The position numbers and the translations under genes were made by a program. The notes under the pieces are model-generated. The model was not told the origin of the DNA. It searched no databases and saw only the letters and a list, made by a program, of their open reading frames with translations. Below are positions 24,183 through 35,500 of a stretch of 64,000 bases of DNA, in pieces; positions within the stretch are counted from its first letter, which is position 1, and each line of letters opens with the position of its first letter. The DNA is from Paulownia fortunei (taxonomy: Eukaryota > Streptophyta > Magnoliopsida > Lamiales > Paulowniaceae): positions 496,001 to 560,000 of the forward strand of contig CM033119.1 in the NCBI GenBank assembly GCA_019321725.1. The letters are read 5' to 3'.

Positions 24183-26707
24183 ATGGGCAGTGAAGGAGGA
24201 TTAAACAACGCTGAAAGGAAACTAAGGTTGTTATGCCTTCATGGGTTCCGAACCAGCGGCGAAATCATCAAGAAACAAGTCACCGGAAAATGGCCGGAAT
24301 CTGTGCTAGAGAAATTGGATCTTGTTTTTGTGGACGCCCCTTTTCCATGCCAGGGAAAATCTGATGTTGAGGGGATCTTTGATCCTCCATATTACGAGTG
24401 GTTCCAGTTCAACAAGGTCTGCTTTTTGGCCTTTTCTTTAATCGTTTTGTTCTTGTTAAAATGTGTATTATTGCTGATTTTTTAGCTGTTTATGGTTTTT
24501 GTATTGTTATTTTAAAAGGGTTTTTGTTTTACTCTTGGATGGACCCAGGAATTTACAGAATATCAGAATTTTGATGAGTGTCTTGCTTATATAGAAGATT
24601 GCATGATAAAAAATGGGCCGTTTGATGGCCTTCTTGGTTTTTCACAGGTATGTTTATTAATAATTAATCTTGAGCTTTTGTGTCTTTGTTTCCAGCATTG
24701 GTTTTGTGTGATTACAATCAATTATTTCATTCTTGTTTCAATTGACTAATCACTTGTCTATGTAACATTAGGTTGTGCTCATAGACATCAAATTTGCTAG
24801 AATTTTCAGTTCCTAATGTCATATTATTCTGCATGCAAGTCACAGTTACAAGGATTGGTAAGGCGAGAATTATTTGTGCTTGTTCTTTCATAGGAGAGTA
24901 AAAGTTAGGTGCATATAACATCATTTGAATTCAATATGCTCTTTCATCGGGTAGTAAAACTTAAGGTGCATGTGACATCATACCAAATGCAGCCTTTCCT
25001 TTCATAGAACTTAGGTGCATGAAACATCATATCTAATTCAGCCTGTTCTTTCAGGTGCATGTAACATCATTCGTATTCAATATGTTCTTTCATAGGTAGT
25101 AAATCATGTGCATGTATAACATCATCTAATTTGGATTTGATATTGTACAATTCAGGGAGCAATTATATCAGCTGCATTGCCTGGATTACAAGCGAAGGTA
25201 AGTGGTGCTTCCTTTTACTGTTGCGGTGTGGCTCATTTTATCTCTTATCCGAATGTTTAGAGAAAAGGAAAATATATATTTTGATATTTGGATGATGTAC
25301 ATGATTTGGTGTTGCAGGGTGTTGCCCTTACAAGAGTACCCAAGATAAAAGTTCTGATAATAATTGGGGGTGCAAAATTCAGAAATCCATCGGTGGTTGA
25401 GAAGGCTTATTCTTCACCAATTCAATGCCCGTCTGTTCAATTCTTAGGTAATTCCAATGCCACCTCGATATGCTTTTTAAATTTTCTTGTTTGCTTCTGA
25501 ATGTGCTGTCCTAGCCTTGCCTGATTTTCCAATGATGTGTGGTATAATGGCCATTTTAGGATCTATTAGCCACCGGCTCATTCAATCCTACTCCTATATT
25601 AGGGCTGGCAGCACGCAATTTATTTAAACCAAGCATTAAGTTGGATTGGGAGTCAAAAAGGACCAGCTTTACCTTAAGATTTTTTTTGAATCAGAACTTC
25701 CTTGAAATATAGAGACTAATTAATATGCCTGTTTGCTTTCCTTAACTTACAGAATTGTTTCAATTTTTAGAAAGCCACAGTTCTATACATGTAGGAATAT
25801 AGGTTCTATCTAACTATAAATGTGAAGATTCGTAGCCCATTTTAATTAGTAGATTGTAGGTCGTGGTAATTTGGCTGCTCTACTGAAGCTGCTTTTTTAG
25901 GTAGGAGAATTTTGTTTATACACAACTTGGTTACATGCTATCAATTAATGCTTTGAATCGAAAGACAACCTCCAGTTTGAAAGTGATCATTGAATCTCAT
26001 TATACAGAATAGTTGCAAAATCTGATTTATATGTTCAGAACGTTGTCTATGCATTTCACCTAAGATTAGTTTCTTCTGATGCCCATTATGTGGTAACTGG
26101 TAAATATCTTTTTAGTATTCCCCATTACTGTCACTTTGGCTATACAGAATAGAACGTAAATTCTGATGTGCCTTTGATGACTGAGAAATTAACTTGCCCC
26201 GTTGATGAAATAATGAGTAGAAGAATTTGGTCTGTTGAGTTATGTACATAGTTATTTGAAGTGTATGTGATGGCGTACATAAGATAATGTAAATTTGAAT
26301 TAGTACTACTGCACATAACAAGGTGTTAGAGAACCTAATACATGATCTTATTACAAGAAAATTTACTGCTGTTGTTTCTAAATTTTTTGTGATTTACGAA
26401 TTGCCTCATGAAACAGGGGATCAAGATTTCTTGAAGCAATATGGCACTGAACTCGTGGAGGCATTTGTAGATCCCCTGGTGATTCGCCATCCTAAGGGCC
26501 ACACAATACCAAGATTTGGTGATGATCTAACCTTAATTTTCACTTCCAAACTATATTTTTCACCTTAAGACAGTTAAGTCAAATTGCATTTTATTGTCTT
26601 ATTGTCCAGATGAAAAAGGTTTGGAAGGCATGCTAAGCTTTCTTGAAAAGATACAAAAGGAGGTCAAAGAGGAGAAACAAGAGATTGGTTTACATAATAC
26701 TTCTTAG
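24183..26707 (+). CDS. FSH1-family serine hydrolase (OVCA2-like)
   Basis: Alpha/beta hydrolase of the FSH family (yeast FSH1, human OVCA2); such enzymes act as esterases on small or acyl substrates, but the plant substrate is not known. Six exons: 24183-24416, 24549-24647, 25156-25197, 25318-25447, 26417-26518 and 26610-26707, all GT-AG. The product is 234 residues. Motifs: LRLLCLHGFRTSG near the N terminus (oxyanion-loop strand), nucleophile elbow GFSQG with Ser110, an Asp after the next strand (LGDQD, 170-172), and the catalytic His in HPKGHTIP (His197). All triad members are present, so the enzyme should be active. No signal peptide, so probably cytosolic. Convergent with the methylesterase gene. 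Plant relatives are often mislabelled dihydrofolate reductase in databases. Confidence 0.93.
24882..25130. repeat. Degenerate minisatellite in FSH hydrolase intron 2
   Basis: About five imperfect units of 40-58 bases start near 24882, 24939, 24997, 25045 and 25084. Each contains a CTTTCAT-type start, a GTAGTAAA-like segment in some units, and the shared core GGTGCATGTAACATCAT. Length differs between units by internal deletion. Confidence 0.8.
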
Positions 26708-27353
26708 TGATAGAAAATTGAAGCTTCGAATTCGTCTTCTGGAATTTGTACTGTTAAGATGATAACCACCGGTTATCTATGAACTAATCATTCAGCATTC
26801 AACTTGTTGTGGCAGTTAAGGTTAAATAAAAGTGAAAAAAAACATGAATTTATCAACCTAAGTCTTTTTAAGTGTTTTTCATGTTCATATCAAAAGTTTT
26901 AATTTTTTTTAAAAACAGAAAAGCAACTAATATTTGGATTTGATTGCATGTGCATGCAACTCAAAAATAAGCATGCGCATGCGAGCTGAAAAGCCTTTTT
27001 GCATCTGGAGCAACGTGGCCAAGGAAATTGTTGCAAAGAAAATTAGTAAGAATTCTAACCATTTTCAGTAGCAAGGTTTAGGCCCATCGCAAGCTCAATT
27101 TGATCCAATGAACAACATCCTAAAGAATCCAGAAAGACTTTACAAAATGCAAAGGAAAACCTCAAAAGTGACAACCTTATGTCTCGTCCAAAATAATCAA
27201 AACAATGTGCAGGAAAATGAAAAGAATTGAACCGGCGAAGAACTTGATTAGTAAAACTGAATCATTTTCTATATGTATTGAACAGATTGCCTTACAGATT
27301 GTACACCCTAACTATAGCAAAGAATCTTCTGGAATCTTTATAAAAAGTGGTTC
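26708..27353. other. Convergent spacer between FSH hydrolase and methylesterase genes
   Basis: 646 bases between the two stop codons, holding both 3' UTRs and presumably both polyadenylation regions. No gene seen. A short alternating GCATGC/GCGCATGC stretch lies at about 26947-26983. Confidence 0.6.
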
Positions 27354-30267
27354 TTACGGAATTTGAGCTATTTCAAGCAAAATTTTATGAAATGACTGAG
27401 GCTTTGAGAAGAAAGGGCAATGGTCACTGCCTTTGATCTTGAAGACTCCTTCAGGTGGGTTTTCCCTCACAAGCTTTTCTTGGACATCTGGTGACAGTGC
27501 ATGATCATCCAGCGATTGAATGTAGAATCGTCGGCCAGTTCCATATTTTTCTGCTGATAAAGACAGTGTCTCCATCATAGGACCAAGAGGGATGGGTCTC
27601 ATAGAAACCATTGATAAAGCAACATCCTGGAACAAGAAGATAATTAATCTCGTATCATTGGTCCGAGTGGCATGAATCATAAGACTTGCCAAACATACCA
27701 CAGAATTCAACTCACCGTATGCTGACATGTTATATGGGTAGCTTCAGTTAATCAGAAACAATAAACTGTTGTTACTTAAACTCGTGTTCCTCGCCATTGT
27801 CTATAATTTGGAGCAAAAAAGTTAAGGCAAATCCTCCTAAGAGGTATCTGTAATTATTTTTACTGTTCCTATTCTCAGCCTGCGTTTCAAGTATAACCGC
27901 AGCATCATGCATTTGTTTGTGTCTGTACTTATATCAAGAAACAAAATGCCATCCTATAAAAGACCACAAAATGAATGGAAAGCACGTGATGCTTCAATCT
28001 AAAGATTGATAAACCAACATAAAACTATTGACAAGTAGAAATCACTAAAACTGTTCATTTGGAAAAGCTTACAAAAACACAACTTGTTGAATGTATAGGG
28101 TACCTTCGCAGGAGATTGATTGAAATATAACCCATGCAGATGGTGCTTCTCAAACATGAATCCTGTTGGAGGATTGTCTTTACCATTGCCATAAATTAGA
28201 GACTTCGATTCTGGCGAAAAAAGTTCTGCAGAACCAAGCTGCAAGAAAAAATAATCATAAGGCATGAAAAATAGTTAATGCCCATCACAGAAAATTAAAT
28301 ATGAATTCGATAGGCAGAGGCCATCCTCAAATGCCTAACATTTTTTGTCTTTTTCACATTTGGGTTGGCAGGTTCAATGAATAGCATGAAAAAGAAATTA
28401 TAGACCCTGAAATGGCAGATGACTTATTTTTCATATATGGAGAATAAAATTGAGATAATGGTTACTAGACAACGGATTCATTTTCTATGAAGAAAAAAGA
28501 GATTTTGTTGAGAATTTTTATATTGAATGTTGGAAGACCAGGGATGCATAGTTTTAGATCATCTAAGAGGTCCATTGCTTTAAGACAATGCTCTGCATCA
28601 GAGCTACTTTTTAAAGAGGAGAAATTTTGAGAGCAGTGTAAATTTAAAACACACCTCTTCAGCAAACACATCAAAAGGTCTCTGCCCATCAGATATCATT
28701 GTGGCACAGAGGTAAACAGCTTTTGAGATCTTCTCAGGGAGATGCTCTAACGCATAGGAAATGCAAGCACCCCCACCACTATGACCAACCAATATTACCT
28801 GCAAAGACACCCCTGTCAAATTACTTGGTCCATAATAAATGCCTAGAGACTGCAACTAAAACTGCATTGTGGAAATACATTGATCCTACAGTCCACTAAT
28901 TTCTTACCTTATCATCCTCCGGTAATTTCTGCAGAAAATCGACCAATGGTTTTGAGAACTCTGCCAGTGTCGTGACATTTTTTGTATCCGTTAGGTCAAT
29001 GCCAGATCCTGTTAGATCCAAGGCGATTGGAAGTAATCCAGTTTCCTCGAGTAGAGCAATACTTTTATACCAACACCAAGCTCCAAATCCTTCACCATGT
29101 ACCAAAACAAATTTCTTTGTCTCGACATTCTCCAAAAATTCTGGCAACTATAAAAGATATACTTTATATAACAAATGAAACTGCTGCATGATCATTATAA
29201 AACTGATCAAAGAAAAGATATACTCATGATCCCTCTGTTCAAGGTTCAGATTTCTCCTTGAGCCAATTGAGGTAGGGGATGGGTGTTCAGAGGCTAGTCT
29301 AAAGAAAATCATTTGTACACTGGCTCAAATAATTTTCTAACAGTAACTCTTAAGAAAGGGGGAAAATGCTAACAAGAAATATCTTACCAATTTGGGAGGC
29401 AAACTCCACACAATATGGATTACATTGCAAATCTAAATTCATATCTTCCTTGCCGGCCAACTAAATTTGAGAAATTTGAGAAATTGTCAATTACTAGTTA
29501 TATATATATATATATATATAAGGATAGTGTTGTGCTATATCTTCTTTGATTCTACAAACCTATCCTAATTTCCAACTATTATCAGCATCAAGCATCATTA
29601 AAATACTAGAAAATCACAAAAGGATTTCTCGAGGTCTAAAAGAAGAGGCCCCTTTTAATTTCCTAAATAAAAAGTCCAACAGAAATTCTTTATCCCCTAC
29701 CTTTTCGCAGCATCATGATACTTGATCGCACTTTCTATCAACTGATAGCACTAGCTAATAAAAGTAATGAACACAAACCACACCACCCTCTCCCCAGCAC
29801 TCAAAAAACAATAAATAAATATGAAACAGCAGATAAACCAAGAACCCAACCTTTTTCCTTTTAGATCCTAATCATCACTCCATAAACACAAGCAAATCAC
29901 AAAATTGAACACAAAGACTACAGCAAATCATCTCCACAAACATATACCAGTAAAAGCTAAAAACTTTAAAAAGAAGCAAAATAAAGTGTAAAAAAGTCAC
30001 CTGTTTAATATTAGTACTAGATAAAGGGTCAGATAAACTAGTGGCGCGGCGGCGAGAGGAGGTGGATCCAATGCGCCGAGACATGGAACCATTATCAAAT
30101 CTTTGAGAAAGCTGATGCTGCTGAATTGCCATAGCAAGTGCTTGTCTGTGCAGCAATTCTTCCTCCATTGAGCTCCTCCTCCTGGAAACTGAACCCCTTT
30201 TGCTTTTTGATCCAATCCCACCATTCTTGCTATCCTTCTTAGTCATACAAATGAATTTATTCCCCAT
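27354..30267 (-). CDS. Methylesterase of the MES11-type (alpha/beta hydrolase)
   Basis: Plant MES enzymes hydrolyse methyl esters of hormones such as salicylate, IAA or jasmonate. The MES11-15 group has a long N-terminal extension and is annotated as plastid-targeted. Five exons on the minus strand: 30001-30267, 28908-29147, 28655-28798, 28104-28238 and 27354-27626, 352 residues. Residues 1-89 (exon 1) are basic and Ser/Arg-rich, beginning MGNKFICM. The hydrolase domain starts KKFVLVHGEGFGAWCWYK. Nucleophile Ser176 sits in VGHSGGGACISYA, Asp302/303 in SLDDHAL, and His331 in GSDHCPFFSKPQ. The classical Ser is kept here, whereas as I recall Arabidopsis MES11 has Asp at that position. The substrate cannot be told from sequence. 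The Gly2/Cys7 start might be acylated rather than act as a transit peptide. Confidence 0.92.
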
Positions 30268-32531
30268 TTTTTGCCAAAAAAAGATTGGATTTTCAACAAA
30301 GCCCAGATTTTATTTTCTTGAAAACTCACCAAAATAACTGTGGGATGGGGAGATAGGAAGGAATGGCATCTGAGGGGAAGAGAGAGACTAGTAGGTGGTG
30401 GTGGAGGGTGGTGGAGAGGGGTGGTTTTAGTATACAATTTAATTGTGGTAATAATAGTAGCCAAAAAAGAAAAGAAAATAAAAAAGAGAAAAATTGTGTG
30501 GGAACAAACAAATACAAAAAACCAGCTCAACTGCAAATGTAAGCAACAACCAATTTAATACAATCTTTTTCAACGTTCGTTGTTTTGCACTGACTCTCTC
30601 ACTTGAGACACATAATTATGGCTCTCTCTCCTCCTTTCTTTTTAAAACTCTGTTTCTTGCTTCAGTTTTTGTTGACCCTTTTTTTGGTTGGTTTGTTGTT
30701 TGAAACTGGAAATCAGCATTGGAATTTAGAGGGTTGAAAGGTGCTCTATTTAGGTATTTCATATGACCATTATATGTTAAAAATGTATATTGATATTACA
30801 ATTGAGAATCAAGTGTGAAAGGTGTGGTGGTCTTCAGTGAAAATTGATTGAAGTGAGTGGACCCTTTCTTTAACTTTGTAGTTATTGTTATGATTGGGCT
30901 GTTAAGTCAAAAGATGAGTAATTATTTCGCCGCCCAAGGATTAGCCTACTAACTCCATACTCTCTCGTTAATTTGTAAGTATTTAGTAGTATGAAAAACC
31001 TAGATTCCAATAACTATTTATGAAATCATTATTATTTTATGTATACTTAAAAGAATTCGAAGTTCCAAACCAAAATCTGAATTTAAATAGTTTATTATCG
31101 TAATTTTACTTTGATATTATCAAATTTATTTTAGATTTAAAGGGGTGAACAGACATTGTAAAAATAGATTAATGAAGTATATAATAAAAAAACTACTATC
31201 AAATATGGCTCTTCAATGATGAAATCAGGCAACTTTTATTTCTCTTCATTGAATTTAAATTAAATTACAGAATAATTATCCGGATCAAATTCAATTGAAT
31301 CTTTTAAAAGGTAAATCCTATAAACGGATTGTATTCAAACTGAAATCCCAATTATTGACCACCCTAAACTCAAGCTTCTTCAAAAGAATAACATAAACTT
31401 GATTTTGCTCTGACTCACTGAAAAACAATTACAGATTATTTCTCTCGTTTTTCGAATTCTCTATTTCAATTCCACATACTAAATGTGGTTACAAACTTAC
31501 AATTTCCAAAAAGTCGCAGTTTATATCATGTGCATGTAGTGGTCAGTTTAACCTTTCATAAAACGAGTGAGCACAAATTTTTCTTTTTCCACGTCTATAA
31601 CATGAATGAGCACAAATTTTTCTTTTTCCACATGTCTATAATAGCCCCGGCGACATATCAACCAGTAAGAAAATTTTCTCATTGATCCATAAAATATAAA
31701 TGCAAGAGCACAGCCAACAACATTGGTAACTAAGACATATCAACCAGTAAGAAAATTTTCTCATTGATCCATAAAATATAAATGCAAGAGCACAGCCAAC
31801 AACATTGGTAACTAACTCCCTTCATTTGCCCTGATTTTGCAGCTACCAATTAAGGCTCACGAGTTATAATAAAAGTAACTACAGTCAAACAAAAGAACAA
31901 ATAAGACGCCACCGTCTCATTCATATTCTGGTACTGTGTGTATGTATCCGTTCAATAATGTGTACGTGTGTGTGTTTTTTGAAGGACAAAAATTCATTAG
32001 TTCATCCCTCAGTTATACAAAATTCAAGATGACAGCTGCAAGTTAGGTGCATTCATTATGTGATTCTGATTCTCCCAACATCAGAATCAATAATTTCAAA
32101 ATCTTTAAAGTATTATTAATCACTGATCGATATTCCACAACTTCACATTCTGCACTAATCAAAGACAACAAAAAGAAGCTCTCACAAGAAATCAAAGGAA
32201 ACTTCCTTTCAATGCGGTTTCGACACATGCAAAAAGCAAAAAATAAAAGAATGAAAAAAAAGAAGACAGTGCTCAAGTCCTAAGAAATTAGGCATAACTC
32301 GTATTACGTATATCTTTTTCATGTAAAGACTACACAAAAGTCAACTCAATATACAAAAGAGTAGCATGTCATACAGCATGGATTTAACATTTAAAATATA
32401 ATGCTAAACTGATGCATATGTGATGCACAACCAAAGGAAAAAAAAGATAAGGCGCTAAGCAGATAGGCCAAGCTTCCAATAATATGTACTGTTGCAACTC
32501 CATCTTTACAGCAAGAAGACTACTGCTCCAG
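30268..32531. other. Spacer between the MES gene start and the MLH1 stop
   Basis: Contains the MES promoter and leader (30268 to about 30700, with a CT/GA-rich purine tract at 30360-30420 that makes spurious frames), about 1 kb of AT-rich DNA, two nested tandem duplications (31568-31645 and 31652-31815), and the MLH1 3' UTR close to 32531. No gene seen. Confidence 0.6.
31652..31815. repeat. Exact 82-base tandem duplication
   Basis: Copy 1 (31652-31733) and copy 2 (31734-31815) read the same throughout, starting GACATATCAACCAG and ending GGTAACTAA. A shorter 39-base-period duplication (TGAGCACAAATTTTTC at 31568 and 31607) lies directly upstream. Lack of differences points to recent origin or an assembly repeat. 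Confidence 0.93.
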
Positions 32532-35500
32532 TTAGCATCTTTCAAAGATTTTGTAGAGTTTCTCCAATGAAGCAACCTGGAAAGTCAGACAATTTTCTGT
32601 TGAAAACTGAACTCGGGATAATGAATTAGAAATACATATGGTACAGATCTTGGTGCAAAAATTTTCACAAGCACATAAGCGCATGCGTATACACCAAGAG
32701 AAACAGTCTTACATGCATTTGAACATAATCACTAATGTAGAAGACCTTAAAAAAAATGTATTTCAACATCAGTAATGGAGGATTGCTGAAACCAATAGGC
32801 CGTGGTAAGAGGCGAAATAGTGGAAACCAAACATTAAGAATAGGATGGCCGAAAGATCTTTCTACCATACAGGTATGGAAAAATTAGAGAGGAAGAAAAA
32901 TATAAGGGTATATTGAAGATTAACATTCTTTGCTTATAACTGTTCGAGATTTATTCATCCTACTGCCAAACAAGAGAAGATCTATCCAGGGTGAATGAAA
33001 AGCTCAGTCTCCAATTTTCAGTCCCTTTACGTTTCCATCTCTCTAGTTAAATGAATCATGAGAGGCAAAATGGATATAATTTTGCGAAAGGAGTGAAATA
33101 AAAGATGACAAAAGTTGCACCAAGATTATCTTAAAAGTATTAGCAGCAATCGCTAAGCAAAAATAACAAACGAATCTCAAGTTCTAATACCTTGATAAAT
33201 GTTCCATTTGTAGCCATTGAAGTCGGAGGCTTGAGAAAAAGCCTCGTGGAGGGGAACAAAACATGCTGTATTGACCATTCACGCTGAGACCAAGCACTTT
33301 CAGCCTCCAAAAGTAGTTCATGCTCAATTTCTTCCTTTACATCCTCTGGTTAACAATAGCATATATGTTTGTGCAGATTGAAATCAATATCAAAAACAGG
33401 CAAAAACAGAAAATTCTCAGGCATAAACACGATCTAACAGATGTAATGAAGTATTTAACTAGACCTAACCAGATAAATTAACATACATGAATGTGCACTA
33501 GCAAGTCCATCCTACGATTAGTTAACAGGTTTCATGTTTCTCAAAACAAAAAGAATACTTGCAATAAATAGTTCAGTGTCAGTGTGACAGACTCTTTTAG
33601 AAACCATCAAGCAGTTGATCAATTTTCTTTATCCCAAGTTGTGAATGCCTTTCTAGATGGTCGCCATCAGCTGCAAAAATTAACCAGTGAAGACACAGAC
33701 AAGTAGGTGGCGATGTATAAACATTCATGAACGTATACGTATAGTACGATGGAACATCTAAAAGGAGTATGAAGTCAGAGAAATTGATTTTCATATTAAA
33801 AAATGATAGATGCATGTGTTTTGTGCGTATTTAGAACACTAGCTCTCGCCTCTATCTAACCATAAACAATATACTAATAAAAAATTGTAGTTGCTCTTTT
33901 CTTATAAAAAAAAAAAACAGAAAAAGCCGATATAGACGAGAGCCACATATTATATGCAACAACAAGTAATAATCATAAACGTGTTGCAAGGAGTTCTCGG
34001 CATCACAGTCTTACCAGCACTTGTTGAGGCATTTCCTTCTTCAGGAGTGCCAGAAGGCACTCTCTTATAAAACTGCAACCCATCACCTGATGGATTAGGC
34101 AACAACGGGGGATTAAAGGCATAGAAATTCCCAATGGCAGCAGCGATTGTTTGAAAACAAATTTTCTCATCATCCCAATTAACCTGCAAAAACAAAGAAA
34201 TATTAGCAAATACTACACTACATGTAAGTCCCAACAAAAAATTACTGTGAATTTTGGTAGGCGAGGCCGCAATCTCAGACCATTAACTAAATTTTCAGTA
34301 ATGAATTGAGAATCATTATGCAGTCAGTGCCTTGATTAGGGTTCTCACCACTTAACACTCTACAAGCATTGGCCTAATTGTTATACTGTTAGGATCAGAT
34401 GTTATTTGGTTACAGATAGGGCAACTCTTGCCAAGTTGTCATGCTTGCTTTCAAAAAAAAAGTAAATATAAATAAAAAATAAAGACAAATTTGTTTGCTT
34501 GACACTTATCAGCTTCGGGATGAAAGTGAAGGCAAATACCCACATCTAGTGAAGCTAAAAGTGGCTAGCCTATAGTCACCAAGGATCCACATAGATTTTG
34601 CCTCGAAGGAACCATTTCTGGTATAAAACACCAGTTGCCTAGGCTAATAAACACCAAGCACAGGCTGCATTACAGACTTGCCATTCACTCTATAACTCCA
34701 TACACTCAGTTGCTATATATGTTCCATCACAGAATGTCAAAAGAGACTAGCAGAGAGTACATAACTGTAGTCAAGGCATGGCGTAACTGCAAGCCTATAA
34801 TAAATTAACATCAGAGTGTTCATTTCCCTTGAGACAATCCAAAATCCACATACTCAGACATCAGGTGAAGATATAATTTTAATATAAGCAAGATCAGGAA
34901 AAGGAAATAATTTATACGGAACTTACATCATTGCCCAAACAAAGAACAAATTCTGGAACACGATCCATGTCAGGTGTGTATTGGTCAAGTACGATGGGCA
35001 GCCTGGACAAATTACCATCTGAGTCAATATGAATGCCAAAATACTCCTCCAGCATCTCAGCTTTCTGCTCGATCAGTTCTGTATTCATCTAGCAAGCAAA
35101 AAAAATGAAGATTTTAGAAGGAAAAGAATGAACAACTGACCATCTATGGAAATGAGTCCAAAAAAAAAAAAAAAACATTTCACTTTGTATATCAAGGTAA
35201 ACTAAAGAGCTGGAAAGGCACAGTGTCTTACGACACATCTCAAGCACCAAGCACAATGCACGAAAGGTACAATGTCATCATTGCAAGCATAAATTGCATA
35301 CCACTCGATTGCAATACAAATCCCCTAATCTGCGGTGCAGATCTGCCACCAAGAAGAGTGACACATGGAGCCAGTTCATGATGCTGATACCAGACTCACA
35401 GCATCACATTCTATGGCATATTATCTAAATTCTAAAGTGTGTTTTAACAAAGCTGCAGAGAAAAAATGAAGCTCATAATGAAACTCCTGAGTGAAAGATC

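Noticed and set aside
30340..30558. Gly-rich frame and its minus-strand Pro-rich shadow upstream of MES
   Set aside because: Low-complexity purine tract in the MES leader or promoter; no domain.
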